This document shows positions 11,853-22,455 of a stretch of DNA of 64,000 bases, one piece after another. Numbering within the stretch: the first letter of the stretch is position 1; each line of letters opens with the position of its first letter. The DNA is from Plantago major (Eukaryota > Streptophyta > Magnoliopsida > Lamiales > Plantaginaceae), in the NCBI GenBank assembly GCA_026545765.1, contig JAIFAC010000282.1, positions 62,001 through 126,000 on the forward strand. Direction: 5' to 3'. The notes below the pieces were generated by a model that saw only the letters and a list, made by a program, of their open reading frames with translations, did no database searches and was not told the origin of the DNA. A program made the translations under genes and the position numbers.

Positions 11853-13954
11853 TTAGGTTCTCATTTCAATAATGGAACCATTTATACTAAACAATCTTCC
11901 AGTAGGGATCCATTTGAGTATGTAATTCTTAGGAACATGCTTTTGTCTACTTGGAACATAAGGAGGAATTTTGTGTAAATGACAAGTATCATTGCTATCT
12001 AAAACAATTTTCCTTCTTGGTGTGTTCCTAGGTGCTCCTTGTGGTGCTTTCAGATACCTTTCAGGTTGCTGAGTCTTCTTGTCAGTAAACTTAGCCTTCC
12101 TTGCCAGATTTCTTCTAGCCCTGGCATTCAGATTTTCAGTGGTTTGTTCATTCTTCCACTTCTGATGATTACTTTTAGCAATCCTAGCTTTCATCAATTG
12201 TTCTTGCTCTTTCTTATGTTCTAGAGCAAGTTGTTTCCCGATGGCTCTACAGCCAATGCCATTTCGAGCACTTTTAGCTATCTGAGGTCTGTTCTTAGCA
12301 GCTTTAGTAGTCTCTAGATCATTGTTTCTTCCGAAAAAATGATACGTTAGGAAAGTTGCCAACTTCTGCAATTTTTCCTTTTCGAGAGACATAGCAATGT
12401 GGATGGTTGCACTTTCTAGTGTGTTGTTTCTTCTCAGAAACCTTTTCCACATTCTTTTTGGAGACTTGTTTCTCTGTCAAAGGTTGGGTCGCAACTTCCT
12501 TGCCTTTGTTAACAGCTTTAGCTTTTTTACCAATGCTATAGGTTGTTTTGGAGCCATCTTTTTGACTTCTTACAAACGTCATTATATCATCGCCCTTTTT
12601 CAGAGGAGTAGAGTTAGAGGTTTGTGTGTCAAGTCCAAGTCCTCCCTTTTCCGAAGGATCTCTTAGATAAGATTGTACATCAGTAAGAGTATCACTGGCT
12701 TTAGCATTGGATTGAAAAGATAGTTCTTTCTTTTTGAGTTCCTCATTTTCAGAAAGAATATCTTCATATTTCCTTTGAAGTACGTTCAATGCCTCTTTGT
12801 GTGATTTCTCTGACTCATGTATCTGAGCCTTTAGAAATGCATTTTCAGCGTCCTTTGTTTCAAATATCTTGGTCAGCTCTGAAATCTCCTTTTCAAGAGA
12901 TTTCTTTTCTTCTTCCAGAAACTTAGTTCTTGATTGAACTACCAAAAATTCTCTTTCATAAAGGTCAAGCTCCTTTTTGAGATGTTCTAGATCTTTTATA
13001 CCTTCATCATCACTTTCATAATTTAAGAACTGAGAAATGTTGGTTACCTCATCAGCCATTAGACATGGTTCGACGTTGGAGAAATCTGGAAAGACCTCCT
13101 CAACAAATCCACACATTTCTTTCTTCTTTTGACCAAAGTCAACCAAATCGTGAGTGATGCCACATAACTCTCGTGAAGGTAGCTTGGAGTCATCTGAATC
13201 TTAATCTTCAGATTCTGACTCAATGTCAAGATCATCCAATTGGATTTCAATCTTTTTCCATTCTTCAGTGCAAAGCTCTCTGGATTCTCTTAAAGTTTCT
13301 TCTCTCCTTTATTTCACCTGTCTTTAGCTTGTTGAACGTAGGACAATCTCTTTTGAAGTGACCAGGTTTCTGACAGTAGAAGCAGATATCATTTCCAATT
13401 TCTACAACATCGATTGCCTGATTCTTTGAGCATGCTTGTTGACAACTTTGTTTTAATATTTTTTGTCTTGATGGTAGTTTGATCCTAGATGCTTTTTCAG
13501 CTTCTCTTAGGATTTTCTCCTTTCAATCTCTTGACTCACAAATCTTTTCATGTGTTTTTTAGCAAGAGCATTTTATTCAGTCACTTGCTTGGTTTCCTTC
13601 TTTTCAGAAGTACCTTGAGTTAAGAGAGCAACATTATGTGACTTTTCAGTAGCTGCATGTCCTCTCTGAGTTGTCTCATAGTTGACAGTTGCCAAGTGTG
13701 AGAAGAGTTCCACTGGAGTGATGGTAGGAATTCCTTGGTTGAAGTAGAAGTACTAAGTATGTTCCCAGTTTTGGTTTAGACTTCTCATAATAGTCTTAAC
13801 CTTTTCATATTTAGTGTATCTATCACTTTCACCAAGTGCAGCCATTTCACTCATTAGTGTTGTGAACCTAAAGTCAAGTTCTTCAAGTGTCTCTATAGGA
13901 CCTTGTTTGAAGTTTTGGAATTTGAGCATCAAAACATCGGACTTGTTTTCTTTG
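11853..13954 (-). pseudogene. Copia gag with zinc knuckle and coiled coil, element A
   Basis: Fossil gag on the minus strand. A CCHC knuckle (CFYCQKPGHFKRDC) can be read at about 13340-13395. It is followed by a long coiled coil (13146 to about 12700, with ELKKKELSF, KSLEKEISELTKI) and a basic region with CNHPHCYV. Upstream of the knuckle, gag core sequence extends to about 13954, where the SINE begins; the gag start and 5' LTR are missing. Long gag with an extra coiled coil fits Sirevirus-type elements. Gag forms the virus-like particle. Broken. Confidence 0.8.
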
Positions 13955-14148
13955 AGGTCTAGCTCATTTGGTTAGGCTGAGGTGTCATAATTCCAGAGGT
14001 TATGGGTTCGATTCCCGTAGAAAGCGGGTTGTGATCTAGTGTATGCTAGATATGATGGATTGATGAGTGATGATTATGTAACGATTGATATGAATGATAT
14101 ATTAGTTCCATGTAATATGATTGTAATAGTGATATTCTAAAAAAAAAA
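13955..14148 (+). mobile_element. tRNA-derived SINE
   Basis: A pol III-type split promoter is visible: box A-like TAGCTCATTTGGTTAGGC (about 13960-13977) and a perfect box B GGTTCGATTCC (14005-14015), about 35 bases apart. A tRNA-unrelated body follows and the unit ends in a run of about ten A at 14139-14148. The segment sits exactly where element A's gag stops matching its relatives. I could not identify a convincing target duplication, so the precise borders are uncertain. An active tRNA gene is unlikely: the sequence 3' of box B does not close an acceptor stem. Confidence 0.75.
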
Positions 14149-14241
14149 GCGTTGTTTGGCATGCGACTAAAACAAAAAAAACCTGGTAAAAGACACATAA
14201 TTTTTTTCTTAACTCAAGGTTTTAATACCATACCAAACACT
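14149..14241. mobile_element. MITE-like element with imperfect terminal inverted repeats
   Basis: About 93 bases start with TGTTTGGCATGCGACTAAAAC (after GCGT, split here only by wording) and end with sequence whose reverse complement begins TGTTTGGTATGGTATTAAAA. The inverted repeats of roughly 21 bases match except at about four positions, and the interior is AT-rich and non-coding. This is the look of a small non-autonomous DNA transposon. The class is uncertain (hAT-like or other) because the flanking target duplication cannot be recognised. Element B's left target duplication (CCATA) overlaps or touches its right edge. Confidence 0.5.
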
Positions 14242-14246
14242 CCATA
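14242..14246. repeat. Target-site duplication of element B, left copy (CCATA)
   Basis: The five bases CCATA directly before the 5' LTR recur directly after the 3' LTR at 44433-44437. This confirms that the two LTRs belong to one insertion. Confidence 0.92.
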
Positions 14247-15855
14247 TGTTAGGAATATCTGTTTAGATTTTGATCAGCAACCTAATGACTTCTCTTAGCT
14301 CAGAAAGGTGGTTAGTACTCTTGGTTCACTTGAACACTGTAAAAGAGGAAAATCACTAAGTATGATAGTCTAGCAAATCTTGTATAGGATGTTAGGTCTC
14401 TGAATGTAATTTTTAGTTCCTTAAAGAAGATCAAGAAGAATGCATCCAGCAGGAGAAGTTCAATTTTAAAATGAAGTTTTGAAGACTGCACAAGATTGCT
14501 GAAGACAAAGTTTATTGGATACCTATGCCCAGATATCTTTGATATACAAGTGTTTCTCAATAAACAAGTTTTGCAAAAGATATCTGAGCATAAGGTTTAC
14601 GAGCGAGGAAAAGTGCCCACAAATATCTACACTCAGATACCATGGATAAAACTATATTTCTGGGAAACAATATCTCAACAGGTATCTGGAGATGAGAAGG
14701 TCTCTAAAAAGGGACATGCAATGCTTCAGAAAGCGTGCATAGTTCACGCACTCTGGACAAAAATAGTACAATGCAATAAATGCACAGACGAGACATCGAA
14801 CAAAGAAGAAATCTACGAAGCGAGACAACGTCTTCTGCGATTACTATTTTAGGATATCGATGGTTTGAACTTCATTAAGCCTAACGGATACTATTCAAAC
14901 GGCATGATTTTCAACTATAAATATCATCACTTAGAATGCTTGAAACACACACAGAACTTACACACCAAGAACTTACATCTACGAACTTATTTATTCAAGC
15001 ATCTGAGCCTTCAATCTACTTATTCTTCATCTTACGATTCGACTAAGCTCTTGAATTCTTAGTAGCACGAAAGTTCTAAGTGTCTTGATCCTTAACAAGC
15101 ATTGCTATCTGTGAAGGAGTTGAATCAAAAGATCAAGAGTCTGAGATTCATTCTCTAGAACTTTTATCATAGACTTGGGTCAGTGAAAAACATATCACCC
15201 CACATTGTAAAGTGTGTTAAGTGACTATTGTTCAAGAAGGTAGTATTACATAACTGTAGAAGTTACTAATCTATCAAATCCTGACAAACTACCTTAACCA
15301 ACAACTTAAACGGCATGGAGTACAGGAAGTACTTAGTTTTGGATACTAAGGAATAACTCCAAGGTTACTGAGCATAGGAAGTACTTAGTTTGGGAAACTA
15401 AGGAATAGCTCAAAGGTTTATAAGTATAGGAAGTACTTGGCTGAGAAAGCCGGGGAATAACTCAGGGGGAACACTTGGTTGGGAACCTAGTATATTTAGG
15501 AATCGAGAGAAGATATTTGTAAGGTGAACTCAATTATCTGTCTTAGTGGATTCTAGGTCTGAGAAAGGCCGAAGTGGATTAGTTGAAGGATTACACCACC
15601 TTCAGATACCACTATAAAGATCAGTGTTATTTAATTTCTGCAATTTATTACTTGCTTTATTTACCTTGCTGAGTATTTAGACATATCTTGCTGAGCACGT
15701 GCACTTATCACAGAAAAGTCTTCCGCTCTCTGAAATTAAGTATTAGATATCTTCACAAATATCTGAGAAATTGTGTTTATCGACAAAAGTTGTAAAAGAC
15801 TATTCACCCCCCCCCCCCCTCCTAGTCTTTTCCTTTGTCGTTATCTAGACCAACA
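14247..15855 (+). repeat. 5' LTR of element B
   Basis: A 1609-base LTR starting TGTTAGG and ending CCAACA (TG...CA). It contains a TATA-like ACTATAAATATCATC at about 14914, two direct repeats of the motif AGGAAGTACTTAGTTT (about 15325-15400), and a C tract at about 15807-15819, some 40 bases from its end. It is followed by a two-base spacer and the primer-binding site. It matches the 3' LTR along its full length. Confidence 0.93.
14914..14928 (+). promoter_or_regulatory. Putative LTR TATA box
   Basis: ACTATAAATATCATC lies in the middle of the LTR and is conserved at the same place in the 3' LTR (about 43500) and in LTR D (about 2648). It is the best candidate for the pol II promoter that drives the genomic transcript. 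Activity is inferred from position and conservation. Confidence 0.5.
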
Positions 15856-15857
15856 AG

Positions 15858-15869
15858 TGGTATCAGAGC
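15858..15869 (+). other. Primer-binding site (initiator Met tRNA)
   Basis: TGGTATCAGAGC two bases after the LTR is the standard Copia primer-binding site, complementary to the 3' end of plant initiator methionine tRNA. The same motif occurs in inverted orientation for element C at 40036-40047. Confidence 0.95.
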
Positions 15870-15973
15870 GGGAGGTTCCCTAGCCTTCAGCACTGAACCT
15901 AGATCCCAGATAAGTGCCCACTATCTGCTTTTCACCTACACTTGATTTGTCTGTTTAGTATGTTTGCTGCAGG

Positions 15974-17411
15974 ATGTCTTTAAGTGACGCTCTAATTCTC
16001 AAGTCAGAGAATTATGAGAAATGGAAGAACAACATGATGCTCCACCTAGAATCCATCAGTGATGAAATGATCGAAGTAACAAAGAATGGCCCCATAGTCA
16101 TTCAACAACTCAAGCAGGTCATGGAGGTTTCTAATGGTAAAGACAGAGTTCCCACAGATGAAGAACCAAGTGGTGGTTCCTCACAAATAGGTGCTTGACG
16201 GTGGAAGACCCTCTTGGTCAAGTTATTCTGAGCAAGCGAGAGCTGGACATCGGAAGATGCCAAGAGAAATCATTTGGATGGTCGAGCTGCAATATCATCA
16301 TACATTCCACTCGAGCACATACGATTATGGCGTAGGGTGCAAAACAATGAAAGTGGCCTAACAATGATTGAGGAAATGCTGTAAACGAGAAAACAAAGGA
16401 AAATAAGTTCGAAGTTTTGAAGCTCAAATTCCAAAACTTTAAACAAGGTACCACAGAGACTCTTGAAGAACTAGATTTCCGGTTCACAACATTGATGAGT
16501 GAAATGACTGCACTTGGTGAAAGTGAGAGACACTCTAACTTTAAAAAGGTGAAGACTATTGTGAGAATCTTGAATCAAAACTGGAAACACACTCAGTATT
16601 TTTATTTCAACCAAGGAATGCCAAATATCACTCCAGTAGAACTCTTTTCTCACTTAGCAACAGTCAACTATGAAACTACTCAGAGAGAACAAACAATTGC
16701 TGAGAAAGTTCACAATGTTGCTTTAGTAACACAAGGTATACGAAAAGAAGGATACCAAGGAAATGACTGAGGAAGATGCTCTTGCTGTAAAGCAAATGAT
16801 AAAATATGTCAGTCGGGAGATTGATAGAAGAAAAGTCAAAGAGAAGCTGAAAAAGCATCTAGGCTCAAATTATCACCAGTACAAAAATATGCAGCTGTCA
16901 ATCTCGTCGAACAAGCCGGCTCAGCAAGCATCTAGTACTGAGGAAGCAGAAATCGGAAACGATATCTATTTCTATTGTCAGAAACTTGGTCATTTTACAA
17001 GAGATTGCCCTGTTTTCAATAAGCTAAAGACAGGTCACAAGAAAGATAGAAGAAGCTTCAAGAGAGGTCAGAGAGCTATGCTAACTGAAGAAAGGAAAAA
17101 GATTCAAATCCAACTGGATGCTCTTGATATTGAGTCAGAATTTGAGGAAGAAGACTCAGATGATACCAAATTACCTTCTCCAGAATTATGTGGCATCACT
17201 CATGAATTAGTTGACTTTGGTCAAAAGAAAAGGGAATTATCTTGAGGGTTCTTGTGAGATCTATCCAGATTACTCCAACATTGAGCCCTGCCTAATGGCA
17301 GACGAGGTAACCAACATCTCTCAATTCATAACTTATGAGAGTGATGAGGAAGAAATCAGAGATTCAGAATATTTCATAAGAGAACTTGATCTCTACAAAA
17401 GAGAATTTTAA
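15974..17411 (+). pseudogene. Copia gag of element B
   Basis: Gag begins at an ATG at 15974 with SLSDALILKSENYEKWK, the N-terminal signature of Copia gag. It continues with the core around 16417-16770 (FQNFKQGTTETLEELDFRF, then FNQGMPNITPVELFSHL). A CCHC-type knuckle region (YCQKLGHFTRDCPVFNK) is near 16970-17030, followed by an acidic stretch to about 17411. It forms the capsid of the virus-like particle. The coiled-coil extension seen in A is largely absent here. Broken by several interruptions. The region has more CG-containing words than its relatives. Confidence 0.82.
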
Positions 17412-18230
17412 ATGATCCGAGCTAGATGGTTCTACCACTCTGAATAAGAGTGACCAAAGAATATCATTTGTTAGTGCTCAGCAAGATGGTTCCCAAATAA
17501 CATATAGCATTGGTCAGAAAGCTAAGGTTGTTGACAAAGGAAAGGCAGTTGCGACCAAACCTTTGTGGGAAAAATAAGTCCAAAAGAAAACTGTTGGGAA
17601 TGTTTCTGTAAAGAAACATAACACTGAAAAGTGTAATCACCCACAATGCTATGTCTCTCAGAAAGGAAAAATTGCAAGAGCAGGCAAATTTTCCAACATC
17701 ACGTTTTCTGGAAAGAAAGACGTTCCAGAGACTAACAAAGGCTGAGAAGAGAACTCGAGGCACGGTGCTCAAAATGGCATTGGCTATAAAGTCATCGGAA
17801 ACAACTCGTGAGTATAAACAAAACAAGAATGATTGATGGAAGCGAGTTGCGCATAGCAATCATCGAAGTGGAAGAAATAATAGGTTCTGACCACTCACGA
17901 ATGCCAAGGCTAGAAGAAGTGCAGCAAGGAAAGCTAAGTTCTTTGAAAGCGGACTCGAATCGGCAATTGTCTGAAAGCACCACGAGGAGCACCAAGGAAC
18001 ACACGAAGGAAAATAGCTTTAAATGATAATGATACCAATCATTTACCTAAAATTCCTCCTTATGTTCCAACAAGACAAAAGAATATCCCGAGGATGTTCA
18101 TTGAAATGCATTCTGCGGGGAGATTCTTTAGTCGAAGGTTCCATTGTTGGAATGAGAGCCTAACTCCTTGTTTCCTGTTTTGTGCAGAACACTCTGACGA
18201 AGAACCCGAAGTGACATTTTGATAGTGGAT
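17412..18230 (+). pseudogene. Gag tail to protease region of element B, heavily decayed
   Basis: This stretch carries recognisable but scrambled pieces of the basic gag tail (for example KCNHPQCYVSQKGKI-like sequence near 17630-17690), then sequence leading to the protease, whose active-site area falls just before the GATAGTGGATGTGGG at about 18220. No long frame remains. It corresponds to 12450-11780 in element A. Confidence 0.6.
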
Positions 18231-19450
18231 GTGGGAAGCACATGACAGGAGACAAAGCAAATCTGATTAACTACAGAAAATGCGATAATGGACCAATTAT
18301 TAGATTTGCTGGAGGAGATGAAAATCCAACCATAGGATTTGGCAATCTGAAGTTTGGAGCCCTTACAATCTCTGAAGTACTACATGTAAAAGGATTGAAA
18401 TATAATCTCCTAAGCATGAGTCAATTAGTAGACAATGGGTACACTGTCAAGATCAAGTCAAAACTATGCAAAGTAATTGACAATGAGTCAAGCAGAGTCT
18501 TGGTTGCTAAGCGAAAAAGAAATCATTATATTCTTGTTGACGGTACCAAAGCGAAGAATGTCTCATGGTGAGTCAATCTGGCCAAACTGAAGAAAACTGG
18601 CTATGGCATAAAAGAATGAGTCACTTGAATTTCAAAACTCTGAACAAGCTAGCCAAGAAAGAGTTGGTGGTTGGTTAAAATGGTATATATAAAAGATGGT
18701 ATATGCTCAGCTTGCCAAATGGGAAAACAATCCAAAACATCTTTCAACTCTAAAACTAGACACTCCAGTGAAAGGCCACTGCAAATGTTACATATGGATC
18801 TTTTTGAATCCTCTGTAACTAGCTATCTTGAGAAAGAAGTATGTGCAGTTGTTGTTGATGATTACTCATGATTCACTTGGGTTGTATTTCTCAAACAAAA
18901 TCGATGCAAGGGTTGAAATACCCAACTTCTTTGAATAAGCTTGAAGTCATGAAAATGACAAGGTATACATGTCGAGCAGACCATGATGCATGTTTGTGAA
19001 CGATTACATAAAAGAGTTTGTACTGCAAGGTATACAACATCAACTATCTTCCGTAAGGACACCACAACAAAATGGTGTTGCTGAAAGGAAGAATAGGACC
19101 CTAAAAGATGCAGCAAGAACAATGCTTGTTGACACTGAAATAAGTGAAATCTATTGGGTTGAAACTGTTAACACAGACTGCTATACTCAAAATAGATGTT
19201 TGATTAACAAACACCATGATAAAACTCCTTATGTGCTTTTGATTGGTAGACCCCCTAGTATCAAACATCTAAGGGTGTTTGGTTGCAGATGTTTTGTTCT
19301 TAACAATGGAAAAGAATACTTGAGAACATTTCAACCAAAAGCAGATGAAGGAGTATTTCTTGGTTATTCTCTGAATAGCAAAGCCTACAGAATCTACCAC
19401 AGAAGAACGCAAAAGATTGAAGAATCTGTTCATGTAGTCTTCTACGAAGG
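18220..19450 (+). pseudogene. Copia protease end, pre-integrase and integrase of B
   Basis: Order seen: SGCGKHMTGDKANLINY (protease end), GALTISEVLHVKGLKYNLLS, the pre-integrase NWLWHKRMSHLNFKTLN, an integrase zinc region GICSACQMGKQSKTSF, a core start (LQMLHMDLFES, VVVDDYS), then TPQQNGVAERKNRTL, KHLRVFGCRCFVLNNGK and GVFLGYSLNSKAYR. The product would process the polyprotein and insert the element cDNA in the nucleus. Several breaks are present, but the C-terminal half (18990-19950) is one long open stretch. Homologues are at 11775-10655 (A) and 37557-36260 (C). Confidence 0.88.
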
Positions 19451-19947
19451 AAACAAGAAAGTGCCCTTGAATGAAGAACTCTCAGATAGGTTCAAACAGC
19501 TAATGATTAAAGATTCTGAAGAAGAATCCTCAAAAGGAAACAATTCTATCATTCACTTAGAGGATGAATCTGACGATGAAAAGCAACCATTGCTTAGTAA
19601 CAACCAGATGACTCTAAGACATGATGAAGAATTTCCTATGAATATTCCAGAAATGGAACAGGTTACTGAAAATCTTCATTATGAAGAGGTTTCTGAGAAT
19701 GAGATTGCTAAAAATCAAATTCTAGATATCTCCAACACTGAAAAAGTGTCAGATATCCATGGCATTTCCCATGTGTCAGATATCTCAGATACTGCACAAA
19801 TATCCTATCAAGATCATATTGATTCACATTCAGATAAAAATGATATTGATCCTACTAGTTCAAAACCCATTATGAAATGGATAAGAAATCATCCTGCCAA
19901 GGATGTGATCGGTTCTTTAGACCAAGGAGTTAGAACTAGGAGAGCAA

Positions 19948-21537
19948 TTGCTAACTCTCTTTATGCATGTTTCATCTCAAATATTGAAAACTATAGAAGA
20001 AGCGTTGAAGGATCAAGATTGGATCTCGGCAATGCAAGAAGAGTTGGATCAATTTGAGAGAAACAAAGTCTGGAAACTAGTTCGATTTGTTGACGGAATA
20101 TCTATAATTGGAACCATGTGGGTTTTCAAAAATAAAATGAATGAGTTTGGTGAAATAACCAGAAACAAAGCAAGGTTGGTTGCCAAGGGATTCACCCAGA
20201 CAGATGGACTAGATTTTGACGAGTCATATGCTCCAGTTGAAAGATAGGACGCAATTAGACTATTTCTAGCCTTTGCAGCTCATAATGACTTTAAAGTTTA
20301 TCAGATGGATGTTAAAAGTGCATTACTAAACGGTGAACTTGCTGAAGAAGTCTATGTTGTACAACCACCAGGCTTTGAGGTTTCCACAGAAAGTAAAATG
20401 GTTTATAAGCTTCAGAAAGCTTTGTATGGACTGAAACAGGCTCCGAGAGCATGGTATGATACTTTAGCCAAATACTTGCTGGAAAGTTGCTTCAAGAAAG
20501 GAGATGTTGATAAAGCACTCTTTACTTTAAACCATGAAGGGAAACTACTTCTAGTCCAAGTATATGTTGATGACATTATATTTGGATCTAAAGACAAGCA
20601 ACTTTGTGAAGACTTTGCTGAGCTCATGAAAAGTAAATTTGAGATGAGCATGATGGGAGAATTAAACTACTTCCTAGGATTGCAAGTCAAGCAACTTAAT
20701 GATGGAATATTCATTAGTCAAACAAAGTATGCAAAGGACATGCTCAACAAGTTTAATCTAAAGCCTTTTGAAAAGAATGCTAAGATACCTATGAGCATTG
20801 GAACCAAAATGACCTATACTGAATCTGACAAGAGTGTTGAAGAACACAAGTATAGAAAATTGATTGGGTCTCTACTGTACCTCACTACAAGTAGTCCTGA
20901 TATTCAATATGCAGTTGGAGTGTGTGCTAGATTTCAGACAAATCCAAAGCAATCACACTACAACATTGCTATGAAAATATTAAGGTATGTAAAGGGTACT
21001 GTAGAAGTTGGATTGTGGTATCCAAAAGACAGTGGATTGAGTTTAGTTCACTATTCTGATGCTGACTATGCTGGATCATTGCTTGATAGAAAAAGCACCT
21101 CAGGAACTTGTCAATTTCTCGGTGCCAGATTAATATCATGGTTCAACAAGAAACAAAACTCAATTGCCACATCTACGACAGAAGCTGAATATATTGCTGC
21201 TGGGTGTTGTGCTTCATAGATATTGTGGATACAACAACAACTCAGAGATTATGAGGTCAATGAAGAGAAAACTCCGATTTTCTGTGACAACAAAAGTGCT
21301 ATTGCCATAACTCAGAATCCTAAGTTTCATGCAAGAACAAAGAACATTGATGTTAGACACCACTTCATTAGAGACCATGTTGAAAAAGGCAACATACAGA
21401 TACTCAAGATTGGTACTGAAGACCAACTTGCAGATATTTTTACAAAGCCTTTGCAAGAAAGTAGGTTCTTAACCTTGAGACACAGTCTTGGGTTAATGGA
21501 GTTACCAAAGGAACTGAAAAGTTCTAATCTCTTATGA
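19948..21537 (+). pseudogene. Copia reverse transcriptase and RNase H of B (well preserved)
   Basis: The best-kept pol segment in the window. Motifs in order: EEALKDQDWISAMQEELDQF, WVFKNKMNEFGEITRNKARL, MDVKSALLNGEL (20305), [11 protein letters not shown], the catalytic YVDDIIFGS (about 20565), [45 protein letters not shown], then RNase H with IFCDNKSAIAI, HARTKNIDVRHHFIRD and QLADIFTKPLQ. The stop at 21535-21537 ends pol; the envelope-like gene follows after a spacer. It is a fossil with only a few breaks in this block and would copy element RNA in virus-like particles. Confidence 0.92.
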
Positions 21538-22455
21538 GAATTCAGAAAGGAGAAAGATATCTGGATCAGGTATCTAGATATTCAAGGCAAAAAGGTATCT
21601 GAGACGGGAACTCATATACTAAAAGAAGCTAAGAATGTGAGTGAGACAGGAACTCAGTATGATTAAGAAGGGAAAAGGAGATAAGATATCTGGAACAGGA
21701 ATCCAGAATATCAAAGGCAAAAGGTGAAACACTTACCAAACAAGTATACGAGGCGAATTTTCGGATATCAAAAGTTAAAGGTAAAATGGCTATTTGAAGA
21801 TTTACGAGGCAGTACTCGGATATCTAGATCACTTTCGATGAGGGAACACAAAGAAACGCAGTACTGTCTGCGATCAACTACTCTCTTGAAATTTGTATTA
21901 TTTCTATCTTTGTGTAAAACATAAGCAGAATCTTGAGTGTGAGATAGACTCGATACAAAATGTCCGTATTCACACAGAAGAAATGTGATTCAGATAGCTA
22001 ATCGCCAAAATTCATTAATTGGGCACAATTACAATTACTGATTGTGATCATTGCTGAAGAAGCAATAGTGACCCTTGATGAAATGGGCGTTTGATCTTAA
22101 CAGACGAGATTAATTATCTGTAAAATAGTGGACTGTAAAAACTCAGACGTGGCCCACTAAGCATTTAATGTCAAATGAATTTTACCCACGCCTATCTGCA
22201 CGTACACAGATACTTACACACAAAATCAATTTGTAAGTATATGTCTGTTGAGATTTACGTTAATATATATATAGGATTTTGGCAAAAGAAATCACTTTCG
22301 CCTAATCCAAGATTCATACTTACACAGAAATAGCAAAAATAATCCTTCAATGTTTTCTGCAAATCTCTGTTCTTCGCTTAATTTTTCTACAAAGAATCAC
22401 TAATCTCCTACCTTAATCTCTTTCTGACATTCTAAAACTCTCACTATTTAAAGAG
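21538..22455 (+). promoter_or_regulatory. Spacer with TATA box before B's envelope-like gene
   Basis: About 0.9 kb is non-coding. Its first half has repeated short motifs (ATATCTGGA...CAGGTATCTAGATAT and variants). ATATATATATAGGATTTTGG at about 22263-22282 is a strong TATA candidate some 185-190 bases before the MAPK ATG. A and C keep the same box and spacing in otherwise freely diverging DNA. The region between pol stop and ATG would separate two transcripts if this promoter works; that is inferred. Confidence 0.5.

Larger units (their letters stand above)
3565..13954 (-). mobile_element. Sirevirus-type Copia element A, broken
   Basis: A fossil Copia element on the minus strand, in the order gag, protease/pre-integrase, integrase, reverse transcriptase, RNase H, spacer, envelope-like gene. 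No LTR of its own is present: the left end is interrupted by element D's LTR at 3564 and the right end stops inside gag at the SINE (about 13955). It is clearly broken, with roughly fifteen to twenty or more interruptions. It shares the same family and gene order as B and C. It must predate D, and the lack of both ends together with the number of breaks suggests it is the oldest of the set. Confidence 0.88.

Noticed and set aside
13955-14030. A possible tRNA gene because of good A and B boxes.
   Set aside because: The segment does not close into a cloverleaf and continues into an A-tailed body, so a SINE is the better explanation.
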